From assembly GCA_965247125.1 (NCBI GenBank), contig CBDFGO010000002.1, forward strand, positions 248,001 through 312,000: a stretch of DNA of 64,000 nucleotides, written 5' to 3'. Source of the DNA: CALBJU01 sp965247125 (GTDB lineage: Bacteria > Bacteroidota > Rhodothermia > Rhodothermales > UBA10348). How positions within the stretch are numbered: the stretch's first letter is position 1; each line of letters starts with the position of its first letter. Shown here piece by piece: positions 51,628-60,871 of this stretch. Both the position numbers and the translations under genes were made by a program. The notes beneath the pieces are model-generated. The model worked only from the letters and a program-made list of their open reading frames with translations. It was not told where the DNA came from and did not search any database.

Positions 51628-52038
51628 GGATCATCAACCCAATCCTTCTTAACATATTTTCCAGAAAATCGAAGTTCAGGGCAATTGGTCTGAATCGATT
51701 CAAACCAGGTATCATCATCTTTATCATTCGTCTTCAATTGCTTCCGCGCATGCTCTGAACCGCAAAAAGCGGTAATGGCCTTTTGGGCAAGTCCGTCCCG
51801 AACCTGACCTGTCCAGCACCAATAAGGTGCATCCGAATCCTGTTTGGCCAATAGAGGAGGTTCTTCGGTTAGAACAGCAGATAACTTCGCGGCAGATCCC
51901 AGTTTGGTAACAGCAATGGCATGCTGAAACTCTTCGGGTAGTGCTGGTGAGAACTCAATTTTACTGATGACAGAGATGGGCACAGATAACACCAGTTTGT
52001 CGGCTGAAAACGTTTGATTTTCAGTCCAGACAATAACT

Positions 52039-52824
52039 CCTTCTTCATCCTGTTTAATTTCGGTAACAGGCTTGTTGCAGATTACCTCTGGCAAGCTCAA
52101 AGCGAGCGATTTGGCCAGGGCCTGATTTCCGCCGTCAATCCTGAAGTAGCGGCCAGGGCCCTCATGGGTGGAAAATGTACCCATGGCTCTCAGGGTAACT
52201 TGATCCAGGGTAGCACAATAGCTTGCCTGAAGCCTGCTGCTGACGAGACGTCGCTGAACCGGACTGAGTTCAACCTGATCAAGCAACTCCTGAATAGACA
52301 TTTGTTCTATTTCTTGTGCTGAATATTCGGCAATTTTCGCATTCACCTTTCTGTTGACTGCGATACAATCCTCCTCAGTTACCTGTTCGCCTTTCATCAT
52401 CTGGCGCACCATGAAGTCGATACCCACTTCAGTTTTTGTAAGTCCCATTTCATCAATCAGAGAGTGATACAGAATATTGCCCTCGTCTATCCATTCACCT
52501 CCCATTTCCACCACTTCACCATTGCTCAACTCTTTAGAATAAACTCGTCCACCCACCCGGTCGCGCGCTTCCAAAACAATGACTTCCGCTCCACTCTTAT
52601 GCAATTTATGTGCGGCGGACAAACCCGCGAAGCCGGCTCCTACAATAATTATTTTCATCAAATGGGCTCAGCATTATTTCGGACACTGCGTAAGAGTGCA
52701 CGGATTGCGTAGAACACAACACAAACCGCTACCAGCATGCCGATGGTGGCGACTTCGGTGAGTGGCACCTGCAGTAGCAGCCAGCCGACGATGGCACAAC
52801 TCATCAACGGAATCAGGGGCCCCC
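52039..52824. repeat. 786-bp direct repeat, copy 1 (amine oxidase/permease junction)
   Basis: This block spans the last 50 or so codons of the APC permease and the first ~208 codons of the amine oxidase. It matches 59886-60671 in the same orientation at a constant offset of 7847 bases, with no net insertions or deletions. Over the amine oxidase part the two copies differ at 11 of 208 residues; over the permease part at 14 of 53. Confidence 0.92.
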
Positions 52825-53989
52825 ATGGCAACCTGAACTCGCCCTCTTTGGGTAATCCGTCACGCTGCCGAAAACGCAGCACTGCAAGACTGACTCCGAG
52901 GTCGACAAGCAGAAGTGAGCCGGTTGCAACTATGGCCAGGTACTTGAATGTACCAGTCAACGCGAACAGGCAAATAACTACAGCGAAGAAAATAATCGCG
53001 ACGTGGGGCGTCTTGTACTTCGGATGCACCTTTGAAAGGAACTTTAGCAGGTTGTTGTCCAGGGATGACGCAAAAATAATCCTGGGTCCCCCCAACATGG
53101 CACCGCTGAGGCTGCTGTAGATTGAAATCACAGCAGCGACAATCAGCATCTTTCCGCCCCAGTTGCCGAACACTTTGGTCGCAACCGCGACCAGTGGCGC
53201 TTCAGTCTGGTTAGCAAGCTCGGCCCCGAGTACGCCTTGCGACACCGTTTGCAGGCCGACGTAGAGCAGCAGAACGCCGCCCAGTCCGAGGAGTAGTCCG
53301 AGGGGCACGGTCCTCGAAGGTTTTTTTATTTCGCCACTTGCGCTCAGCGCGGACTCGGCTCCAGAAAACGCGTAGAATAAGAGAACTGTAGTCGCACCGA
53401 TTTTTCCTGCAGAGGGCCACTCAGGTATTGCGAGGTTCGCGAGGTCGATCGCGAATAGTCCCACGACCAGCAGAAGCAGTAACGGCACCAGCTTGACGAC
53501 CGTATTGAAAACGAATAAACGCACGCCTGCTTTGACGCCCCGGACGTTCACAGCTGCCAGGAACGCCAACAACCCTATGATGAATAGCGCGCGCGGGAGG
53601 GACTCATCCAGGATCGGAAACACAATGGCGATGGCCTCGACCACGACAACTGCGACCGCTGCATTCGCCAGCGCGGAGAATCCGAACCAGAACAGGATCG
53701 ACGAGACAAATCCGACAAATGGACCGAATGCTTCCTCGATGTAGGCATAGGCACCACCGCTGCGCGAGACACGGCTACCCACCTCGGCGAAACAGAGAAA
53801 AACAAGCGCAACCGTGACCGAGCAGATCAGGTAAGCAATGATCGATGCCGACCCAAGCCCCGCCGCAACGCGGCCCGGCAGCGCGAAAATACCGGCCCCG
53901 ACCACCATGTTGACAACACTCAGTCCAAGGACACCGGTGCCAATCACCCGTAGCAGTCCTTCGCCTCGCTCCTTATTCGACTCAGCCAT
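52658..53989 (-). CDS. APC-superfamily amino acid/amine permease
   Basis: A 443-residue, 12-helix transporter. The first helix motif VVNMVVGAGIFALPG carries the GAGIF substrate-backbone site typical of APC permeases. Other family traits are SGGAYAYIEEAFGP (about 78-91) and FYAFSGAESALSASGEIKKPSRTVP (about 205-229). It overlaps the amine oxidase start by four bases (ATGA), so it probably supplied that enzyme's substrate. Intact here, but the partner enzyme is broken by the IS. A truncated paralogue of its 3' end lies at 60.5 kb. Confidence 0.9.
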   Translation of the reverse strand: MAESNKERGEGLLRVIGTGVLGLSVVNMVVGAGIFALPGRVAAGLGSASIIAYLICSVTVALVFLCFAEVGSRVSRSGGAYAYIEEAFGPFVGFVSSILFWFGFSALANAAVAVVVVEAIAIVFPILDESLPRALFIIGLLAFLAAVNVRGVKAGVRLFVFNTVVKLVPLLLLLVVGLFAIDLANLAIPEWPSAGKIGATTVLLFYAFSGAESALSASGEIKKPSRTVPLGLLLGLGGVLLLYVGLQTVSQGVLGAELANQTEAPLVAVATKVFGNWGGKMLIVAAVISIYSSLSGAMLGGPRIIFASSLDNNLLKFLSKVHPKYKTPHVAIIFFAVVICLFALTGTFKYLAIVATGSLLLVDLGVSLAVLRFRQRDGLPKEGEFRLPWGPLIPLMSCAIVGWLLLQVPLTEVATIGMLVAVCVVFYAIRALLRSVRNNAEPI

Positions 53990-54033
53990 GAATGATTCCT
54001 TGTTGCCCTGAACTAAGTTTCATTGAGCGAGAG

Positions 54034-55323
54034 TCACTGTTTATAAATGTGACCGTCCTTCATCACAAACGAGACCCGCTTCAGAGCCTCAATATCGTCC
54101 AGCGGGTTCGAGTCAACAGCGATTATGTCAGCAGCCAGACCAGGGGTTAGTGAACCGGTTTCATCCGCCAAGCCCATCAAATCCGCGGTTACAATTGTCG
54201 CAGATCGAATTGCGTCCAAAGGCGTCATTCCATAGTCGACCATAAGACCGAAGTCGATGGCGTTTTCGCCGTGCGGAATCGCCCCGGCATCCGTTCCGTA
54301 GGCGATTTTTACTCCCTTCCGGATTGCCCGGCCGAAAGTTTCTTTGTGGGCGCTGACGATGGCGGTAGTGCGAGCACTCCACTCAGCGGGCAGGCCATCG
54401 CTCATATAAACCGAAATAGTTGGCACCCAGAACGTGCCCTTTGCCACCATCAAATCCAGCGTCGCGTCTTCGAGCAACATACCATGTTCTATGGAGCGTG
54501 CCCCTGCATTGACCGCATCGTATGCTCCGGGGCCACCGTAGGCGTGCGCGGCGACCGGAATTTTAAAACGCGAAGCTTCATTCACGACTAACTCGATCTC
54601 TTCACGACTGAACTGGGGAAGAGGAGTCATATTTTCTAAATCGATGTGCCTGGTAGTTCCAGTTGCATACAGTTTGATCCAATCGGTGCCGAATTTGGCT
54701 TCGATCCGAATTTCCTTGATAATTGCATCGTCCGAATCCACGAGCACTCCAAAATGGGGCACGTCAATCTGTGGCGCGAGGCCATTCTGGTTCATGTATC
54801 CCCCGGTAATGGAAAGGGCCCGTGTAGCGACTTGAGCCCGGGGTCCCACGACGAGGCCCTGACTGATGGCGTCTCGAACGGCCAGGTCGGCCCAATCTGC
54901 ACCTTCGGAATCCATGTCCCGCACCGAAGTAAAACCGGCCATGAGCGTTGCCCGCGCGGCCGCGATGCCTTCCGCTGTCCTGAAGGGAATGGATTTGTAT
55001 AAAATCGGGTTGTTGGAGGCGTAATCTGGCTGAATCAGCAGGTGGGTGTGAGCATCCATGAGCCCCGGCAATACAAACTTATCGGACAGGTCGACAACTG
55101 TGGCTCCGTCCGGGATTTCAAGATCGCTGCCAATCGACGAAATGCGGCCCTCCCGCACGAGTACGAGGACATCTCGCATTACCTCACCTGAATTGACATC
55201 GAGTAGAGCCCCTGCACGGATGGCGATTACGGCGTCCCCTCGTGCCACTTCCTGAGCCCCGGCTGGAGAAGACATGACCAGGCCAGAAAGGAGCAGGGCT
55301 AGAAATTTAGAGGTGTACTTCAT
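54034..55323 (-). CDS. Secreted metal-dependent amidohydrolase
   Basis: A 429-residue exported protein (signal peptide about 1-23, ending SSPAGA). The amidohydrolase TIM barrel is complete: LPGLMDAHTHL (His92, His94), a lysine candidate for carboxylation in DWIKLYATG, AAHAYGG, RSIEHGMLL and YGTDAGAIPHG with the catalytic Asp. This form resembles the imidazolonepropionase-like/Xaa-Pro dipeptidase group of exported amidohydrolases. It would hydrolyse a peptide or cyclic amide outside the cytoplasm. The ATG at 55323 gives a proper signal sequence; a longer frame to 55404 lacks one. It lies downstream of the amidase gene in the same direction. Confidence 0.88.
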   Translation of the reverse strand: MKYTSKFLALLLSGLVMSSPAGAQEVARGDAVIAIRAGALLDVNSGEVMRDVLVLVREGRISSIGSDLEIPDGATVVDLSDKFVLPGLMDAHTHLLIQPDYASNNPILYKSIPFRTAEGIAAARATLMAGFTSVRDMDSEGADWADLAVRDAISQGLVVGPRAQVATRALSITGGYMNQNGLAPQIDVPHFGVLVDSDDAIIKEIRIEAKFGTDWIKLYATGTTRHIDLENMTPLPQFSREEIELVVNEASRFKIPVAAHAYGGPGAYDAVNAGARSIEHGMLLEDATLDLMVAKGTFWVPTISVYMSDGLPAEWSARTTAIVSAHKETFGRAIRKGVKIAYGTDAGAIPHGENAIDFGLMVDYGMTPLDAIRSATIVTADLMGLADETGSLTPGLAADIIAVDSNPLDDIEALKRVSFVMKDGHIYKQ

Positions 55324-55376
55324 GGTGGGTTTCGAGGGTGAAGTGTTCGAAGTGACGGTGCCAGGCGAGGCCGACG

Positions 55377-57200
55377 TCAAAATCCGGTGGGACGATCTTT
55401 CCACGCGCCCGAGCGCTGCTCGAGAGCAATTCCGACGCGGCCGATGGTGCCTTCGTCAAACAACCGGCCGATGAGCGTCACTCCATGTGGCACTCGGCGA
55501 GGCGGATCAAACTCCGGGATTATTCTATCTGGACCCGGAGCCCAGTCGCTTCGGGCTTTAGAAACATTCACGAAGCCGGTGCGAACAGTTAAGGATGGAT
55601 GTCCAGAAGCATTTCCAATGGACAATCCCTCATCCCTGAGGGAGGGGACGAGCAGGAGATCTACGGTCGAGAAAATGCGGGCCATTTCGAGTTGGACCAA
55701 CCGTCGCATACGGTCTGCTTGAACGAAATCTACGGCCGACAAAAAGCGGGCTTCGCGAAACAGGTTTGGCCAGGCGTCCGGCCGCTGAATTTTCATGGTG
55801 GCATCCTCGCCGCTCAGCGTGAGATGTTCAAAAGCCGCAGCTGCCTCGGCAAATACCAGAAGCCAAATCGATTGGAATGGCCAATCCGGCAGCGAGACTT
55901 CGACGGGATTCAGCCCCAGATCGACGAGCGCTTGCAGGGCAGCCCGATCGACGTCGGTTGCAGGAGCTTCATCCATCCATGATGGAAAATATCCCACACG
56001 AAGACCTTCAATCGAGGCTTTGGCGTCGAAATCGAGGACGCTTTGTACGCTGGCCATATCGCCCGCATCATAGCGCGAAATTGCGCTGAGGACCAACATC
56101 GCATCCTCCGCGGTGCGCGTCATAGGTCCGAGTTTGTCAAAAGACCAGCACAACGTCATTGCTCCCGTTCTTGGCACGCGGCCAAAGGTTGGCCGCAGCC
56201 CCGCAACGCCGCATCGCATCGCGGGGCTGATTATGGAGCCGCCCGTTTCGCTTCCAATGGAAAACCCTACTAAACCGGCTGTGGTCGCCGCGCCGGGGCC
56301 TGCGCTTGATCCAGACGCGCCTTCTTCGGGGAGCCACGGATTGACCGTGTATCCGCCGAACCATTCGTCGTTGAGTGCAAGGGCTCCAAGACTGAGTTTG
56401 GCCAGCAACACAGCGCCCGCTTCTTCGAGAAGTGCGACGACGGCGGAATCTTTGTCAGGAATGCGATCTTTATAGGGCTCTGCGCCATAGGTCGTAGGGA
56501 TACCGGCCGTGTCCAGCAGATCTTTGCCACCCCAGGGAATGCCATGCAATGGCCCTCTGTATTGCCCTTCGGCTATCTCGATGTCCGCCTTTTGGGCTGC
56601 GCTGATGGCTTCATCACGTAGCAGGGTAATGACACACTGAAGTTGTGGATCAAACCGATCAATTCGTGCGATGTAGATGCGCGTGAGCCGCTCAGATGTG
56701 AGTTCGCCCTGCTCGATCCAGCGCGAAAGCTTCGTGACTGGTGCATACGCAATATCGGCTTCGTTCAAAGGAACGGGCCCCGGATCAGAATCATTTCGAA
56801 CGAACCGCTCCTGCAGATCTGGAACCGTCACTCCCGGCAAAATCGGATTCCATACCGACGCAGGATACACGTCAGGGCCGATATCGAGCGTTCGTGGTCC
56901 CGTGCGTCGCTCCAGCGTCCCGGCCATGGATCTTCCCCAGGATTCAGCTGCCATGGCGCGATCTTCCGGGCTCATCTTGACCTGCATCAGCTTCTCAGCT
57001 TCGGCGAACGTTTTCCTGCTAACCTCCGGTCCGGTTTCCTTCATGGTCCCAAATGTTGGTGGAGCGCCTGGTGTTGAGGTGTCCTGTTGCGCCGGAGCAT
57101 CTTGCTCCGGCGCGCCGCACGAAGCGACTGCTCCCGCGACGGCGAACGGGGCTGCGGCCACAAACTTCCGGCGCGATTTGGAGATTGGGTCGGTTTTCAT
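55377..57200 (-). CDS. Tat-exported amidase-signature lipoprotein
   Basis: A 607-residue protein. The N-terminus has a twin-arginine motif (SRRKFVAA) followed by a hydrophobic stretch and a lipobox AVASC (Cys28), so it is exported folded and lipid-anchored. Amidase-signature residues: Lys226 in IPWGGKDLLD, cis-Ser near 298 in GASGSSAGPG, and the nucleophile Ser322 in GSETGGSI. These enzymes hydrolyse amides. It resembles GatA-like amidases only in the catalytic core. Extra N-terminal ~140 residues are of unknown role. Possible partner of the secreted amidohydrolase next door. Confidence 0.9.
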   Translation of the reverse strand: MKTDPISKSRRKFVAAAPFAVAGAVASCGAPEQDAPAQQDTSTPGAPPTFGTMKETGPEVSRKTFAEAEKLMQVKMSPEDRAMAAESWGRSMAGTLERRTGPRTLDIGPDVYPASVWNPILPGVTVPDLQERFVRNDSDPGPVPLNEADIAYAPVTKLSRWIEQGELTSERLTRIYIARIDRFDPQLQCVITLLRDEAISAAQKADIEIAEGQYRGPLHGIPWGGKDLLDTAGIPTTYGAEPYKDRIPDKDSAVVALLEEAGAVLLAKLSLGALALNDEWFGGYTVNPWLPEEGASGSSAGPGAATTAGLVGFSIGSETGGSIISPAMRCGVAGLRPTFGRVPRTGAMTLCWSFDKLGPMTRTAEDAMLVLSAISRYDAGDMASVQSVLDFDAKASIEGLRVGYFPSWMDEAPATDVDRAALQALVDLGLNPVEVSLPDWPFQSIWLLVFAEAAAAFEHLTLSGEDATMKIQRPDAWPNLFREARFLSAVDFVQADRMRRLVQLEMARIFSTVDLLLVPSLRDEGLSIGNASGHPSLTVRTGFVNVSKARSDWAPGPDRIIPEFDPPRRVPHGVTLIGRLFDEGTIGRVGIALEQRSGAWKDRPTGF

Positions 57201-57383
57201 TTCGCGTTTGCTCGTTTCGGGGGGGTGATCAATTAACGCGAATTGGCTTTAGTGCACAAGGCTCCTCACGAATAAGGCTTAGGGCCAAAAGGCAAATGGT
57301 GGTCGCCTGGTGACCTATCTCCCCCACCAAGTTATCTGGTTGAACGAAAAGCTATATTTGTCCAGACAAAGCATAGCGTACTT

Positions 57384-58861
57384 ATGGCTCTGACTTTAAC
57401 GGTTCTGATCTATCCTGTCATATTGATAGGGATAGGATTTTGGCGCGCCAAATCCATCAAGAATCACGCGGATTTTATGGTTGCGGGGCGCACGTTGCCT
57501 GCGTGGGTTCTGGTTGGATCATTGGTATGCACGTGGGTGGGTGCAGGCACTTTGTTTGGTGGGGCCGGTCTGGCTTATCGAAGTGGGCTGTCAGCGCTCT
57601 GGTTTTCCATCGGAGCTTGGGTCGGGCTCGTTGCCGTCTACTTCATGGCACCCAGAGTCCGAAGCCTTTCCCAATACACCGTTCCCGATATACTCGAGAA
57701 ACGATACAATCCAACTTCCCGGGTGTTGGGAACGATGGCAATCATTCTCTCATACGTCACCATTGCCGCCTATCAGTTTCGAGGCGGAGGCTGGATACTG
57801 AATATTGTGACGGACGGGGCGATTTCGGCAGAGGCGGGGATGTATATCACAGCGGCAGTGATCATCTTATTTACTGCTGTCGCAGGAATGGTAGCCATTG
57901 TCTCTGTTGATGTCGTAAACGGAGTCATAATTTCTCTCAGCGTAGTAGGTGCACTTTTATATCTCGTATTTTCCGGCGGAGGAGGGACGGAATTATTCCT
58001 GTCTCTTCCACCAGAGATGCTGACGCCCCTTGGTGGCCACAACGTGCTCTGGGTTCTGGGAGTGGCAATGCCCACCTTCCTGCTCTTGTTTAGCGAGAGC
58101 GGGATGTACCAGAAATTTTTTTCTGCACGCGACTCGCGTTCGGCGCGTCGAGCAGTCGTGGGAATGGTTCTCGGGATTATGGTGATTGAGACCAGCATTG
58201 CTCTCATTGCGATTATCGGGCGTAGCATGTATCCCGAAATGCTGACCCAAACGTCGGAGCTGGGAAGAGCGGCATCGGAGACGGTCATTCTTTTTATGGC
58301 AAAAAATGCCCTGCCGGTCGGTATCGGAGCTGCACTCCTGGCCGCGGCTATCGCAATTGTTCTGTCGAGTGGGAGTACAATGCTTCTGGTGTCTTCAACC
58401 AATGTGAGTCGCGACATTTATGAGCGTTTCATCAATCCAAATGCGCCTGACGAACGCAAACTGGCCGTTCAGAGGACATCCATAATGGTGTTCGGCATTC
58501 TGGGCCTGTCATTCTCACCCAATTTGAGACGGTTCTTTCCATGGCTCTTTACGCCTATTCTGTTGTCGGAGCAACGCTGACACCGGTTCTGGTGGCCGCG
58601 TTTGCCTGGAAACGCGTTACTCCACAAGGTGCGACAGCCTGTATCAGCGGCGGCCTGATAACCATTATTGGATTAGCCGTTCTGGATTCTCTTGGTTTCG
58701 ACTTCACCATGACTCTGGGAGGTTCAGCGTTCGATTTTGCAAGCAGTGATTACATTGTTCTGCCGGCTGTGACAGTTTCAATAGGTTTGCTCGTCGTCGT
58801 CAGCCTACTCACGCCGCCTTCTTCAGAAGAAGTGTGGGGTTCGTTTTTTCCGCCCAGATAA
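57384..58861 (+). pseudogene. Sodium:solute symporter with a single frameshift
   Basis: Two overlapping frames form one SSS-family transporter of about 490 residues. The first (57384 to about 58515) has the family N-terminus with ADFMVAGRTLPAWVLVGSLVCTWVG (residues 29-53). The second, in a frame one base off (from about 58512 to 58861), continues ETVLSMALYAYSVVGATLTPV and AAFAWKR, the expected tenth-helix region. The break lies around CATTCTCACCCAATTTG (58508-58524), where one base has been gained or lost. Left alone, the first frame ends at 58580 with unrelated residues. A sequencing error cannot be excluded. It is divergent from the amidase gene. Confidence 0.85.
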
Positions 58862-58882
58862 CTCACCTGAATTGAGCGCTTC

Positions 58883-59857
58883 ATGCCATTTAATTCCAAT
58901 CTTTCTCTCTCCGACCTGATCGCGGAACCTGGAACAAAGGTAGCTGCGAAAACGACCATTAAAATTCAGGGTGTTGACGTCCATCTGCCCGTGTATCTGA
59001 TCAATGGATCTGGGGCAGGCCCAACTCTTGTTGTTACGGCAGGCATTCACGGCGGAGAATACCCTTGCGTTGAAGCTGCAACCCGCCTGGGCCAGCTCAT
59101 AGAGCCGCAACAACTGAAGGGGCAGATGATCATCATTCCTTCCGCAAACCCTGTTGCTTTCAAGGCGCGCAGCATTTACATCACCCCTGTCGATGGTCTA
59201 AACCTGAATCGTCAATTTCCAGGTGATGAAAATGGCACATTCACCAGAGCCTGGGCAGCATGGCTCTTCAACAACGTGATGAAGCAGGCAGACATGTACA
59301 TCGATATGCACGGCGGTGATATGATAGAAGCGCTTATTCCGTTTGTCTCGTACAATATTACCGGGAATCAAGCAGTTGATGACACTGCAGCAGCGATGGC
59401 CGACTCATACGGCATCAGAGTTGTCCTGGTAAAAAATGATCCCGGTGGGCTGGGAGGGACGACTTACGCAGCTGCAGCCCGGGCAGGTATCCCGGCGTTG
59501 TTGACAGAGGCAGGGGGACAAGGTGTATGGCGTGAAAGCGAGGTGGATATTCTGCAGTCCGGCGTCCGTCGCGTGATGTCTCGATTCAGTATGTATGAGT
59601 CAATTCCTGATCCCGGCGACAAGGCAGAGCGTCTTTCGGGTTGGAGCTGGCTTTCTGCGCAGGTGGATGGACTCTTTTATCCTGAAGTATCCATTGGCGA
59701 CAGTGTCGTTGCGGGACAAAATCTTGGTCGAATTGCAGACATATTTGGAGAGACCCTTCAGGAGGTGGTCTCTCCAGCATCGGGAGAAATTCTATTTCTC
59801 GTTACATCTCTTGCGATGAATGAGGAAGATCCGCTGATGGCAATAGCGTATCAGTGA
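58883..59857 (+). CDS. Succinylglutamate desuccinylase/aspartoacylase-like zinc hydrolase
   Basis: A 324-residue zinc carboxypeptidase-fold protein. Zinc ligands are His56 and Glu59 in GIHGGEYP and His143 in DMHGGD; the RQFPG segment near 110 and TEAGGQG near 211 complete the site. A C-terminal beta domain (about 245-320) contains SPASGEILF, a lipoyl-like fold common in this family. Reaction: removal of an N-acyl group from an amino acid; the acyl type is unknown. It follows the symporter gene by 21 bases and suggests uptake and deacylation of an N-acyl amino acid. Confidence 0.87.
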   Translation: MPFNSNLSLSDLIAEPGTKVAAKTTIKIQGVDVHLPVYLINGSGAGPTLVVTAGIHGGEYPCVEAATRLGQLIEPQQLKGQMIIIPSANPVAFKARSIYITPVDGLNLNRQFPGDENGTFTRAWAAWLFNNVMKQADMYIDMHGGDMIEALIPFVSYNITGNQAVDDTAAAMADSYGIRVVLVKNDPGGLGGTTYAAAARAGIPALLTEAGGQGVWRESEVDILQSGVRRVMSRFSMYESIPDPGDKAERLSGWSWLSAQVDGLFYPEVSIGDSVVAGQNLGRIADIFGETLQEVVSPASGEILFLVTSLAMNEEDPLMAIAYQ

Positions 59858-59885
59858 CCCCACACCCCAACCCAGGACACTATTC

Positions 59886-60508
59886 CCTTCTTCATCCTGT
59901 TTAATTTCGGTAACAGGCTTGTTGCAGATTACCTCTGGCAAGCTCAAAGCGAGCGATTTGGCCAGGGCCTGATTTCCGCCATCGACCCTGAAGTAGCGGC
60001 CAGGACCCTCATGGGTGGAAAATGTACCCATTGCCCTCAGGGCAACTTGATTCAACGTAGCGCAATAGCTTGCCTGAAGCCTGCTGCTGATGAGACGTCG
60101 CTGTACCGGACTGAGGTCAACCTGATCAAGCAAATCCTGAACAGACATTGCCTCTATTTCTTGTGCTGAATATTCGGCAATCTTCGCATTCACCTTTCTG
60201 TTGACTGCGATACAATCCTCCTCAGTTACCTTTTCGCCTTTCATCATCTGGCGCACCATGAAGTCGATACCCACTTCAGTTTTTGTAAGTCCCATCTCAT
60301 CAATCAGAGAGTGATAGAGATTATTGCCCTCGTCTATCCATTCACCTCCCATTTCCACCACTTCACCATTGCTCAACGCTTTGGAATAAACCCGTCCACC
60401 CACCCGGTCGCGTGCTTCTAAAACAATGACTTCCGCTCCACTCTTATGCAATTTATGGGCGGCAGACAGACCCGCGAAGCCGGCTCCTACAATAATTATT
60501 TTCATCAA
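59886..60508 (-). pseudogene. Truncated second amine oxidase (N-terminal ~208 residues)
   Basis: Reading from ATG 60508 the frame gives the FAD-binding half of the same flavin amine oxidase as at 52.6 kb (11 differences in 208 residues), then runs into unrelated sequence after QDEEG and soon stops. The substrate-binding domain and the GEHT-containing C-terminus are absent. The remaining part has no internal stop. Confidence 0.9.
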
Positions 60509-60671
60509 TTAATTTCGGCCTTAATCCGGGCACTGCGGAAGCGTGAACGCACTACATAGAACACCACACAAACCGCAATCAGCCTGCCGATGGTGGCGAC
60601 TTCGGTGGGTGGCACCTGCAGTAGCAGCCAGCCGACGATGGCACAACTCATCACCGGAATGAGGGGTCCCC
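60505..60671 (-). pseudogene. Fragment of an APC permease, last ~54 codons
   Basis: The frame reads PLIPVMSCAIVGWLLLQVP onward to an EIN stop that overlaps the truncated amine oxidase start by four bases, exactly as in the intact pair. It has 14 differences in 53 residues from the intact permease. Upstream of 60671 the similarity stops abruptly. So it is a remnant of a paralogous permease gene. Confidence 0.88.
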
Positions 60672-60871
60672 TGAGTCTCCGGGTAGAGAATGGACGTAGA
60701 TTTCGAAATCTGAAAACCTCTTGAGCACTTCTCCCTTACTTCCTGCCCTCTGCCATCCAACACTGTACAGAAAACAGAGACAATCGAATTCGCTAGATTG
60801 CCCGCTCAGAAAGTATGTTGTCGCCGGCAAGAGGCTCGATGAGAGGACCGGTTCTATTTCTTTCAGTCACT

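Larger units (their letters stand above)
50045..52661 (-). pseudogene. Flavin monoamine oxidase gene interrupted by an IS256-family element
   Basis: Two pieces of one gene flank the insertion. The 5' piece (52661 down to 51619) carries the FAD fold IIIVGAGFAGLSAAHKLHKS and the RVGGRV motif. The 3' piece (50234 down to 50045) carries the flavin-binding FSGEHTVAEMSGTM end. Removing the element and one copy of its 9-bp target duplication restores an uninterrupted 407-residue reading frame through DDPWVSGSYTVM. The intact enzyme would deaminate an amine (putrescine or monoamine type). It overlaps the APC permease gene upstream by four bases, so the pair was one transcriptional unit for uptake and oxidation of an amine or amino acid. 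Confidence 0.93.
59886..60671. repeat. 786-bp direct repeat, copy 2
   Basis: Same orientation as 52039-52824, constant offset 7847. It begins and ends inside genes (mid amine oxidase, near the end of the permease), so it is a truncated second copy of the gene junction. Confidence 0.92.
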
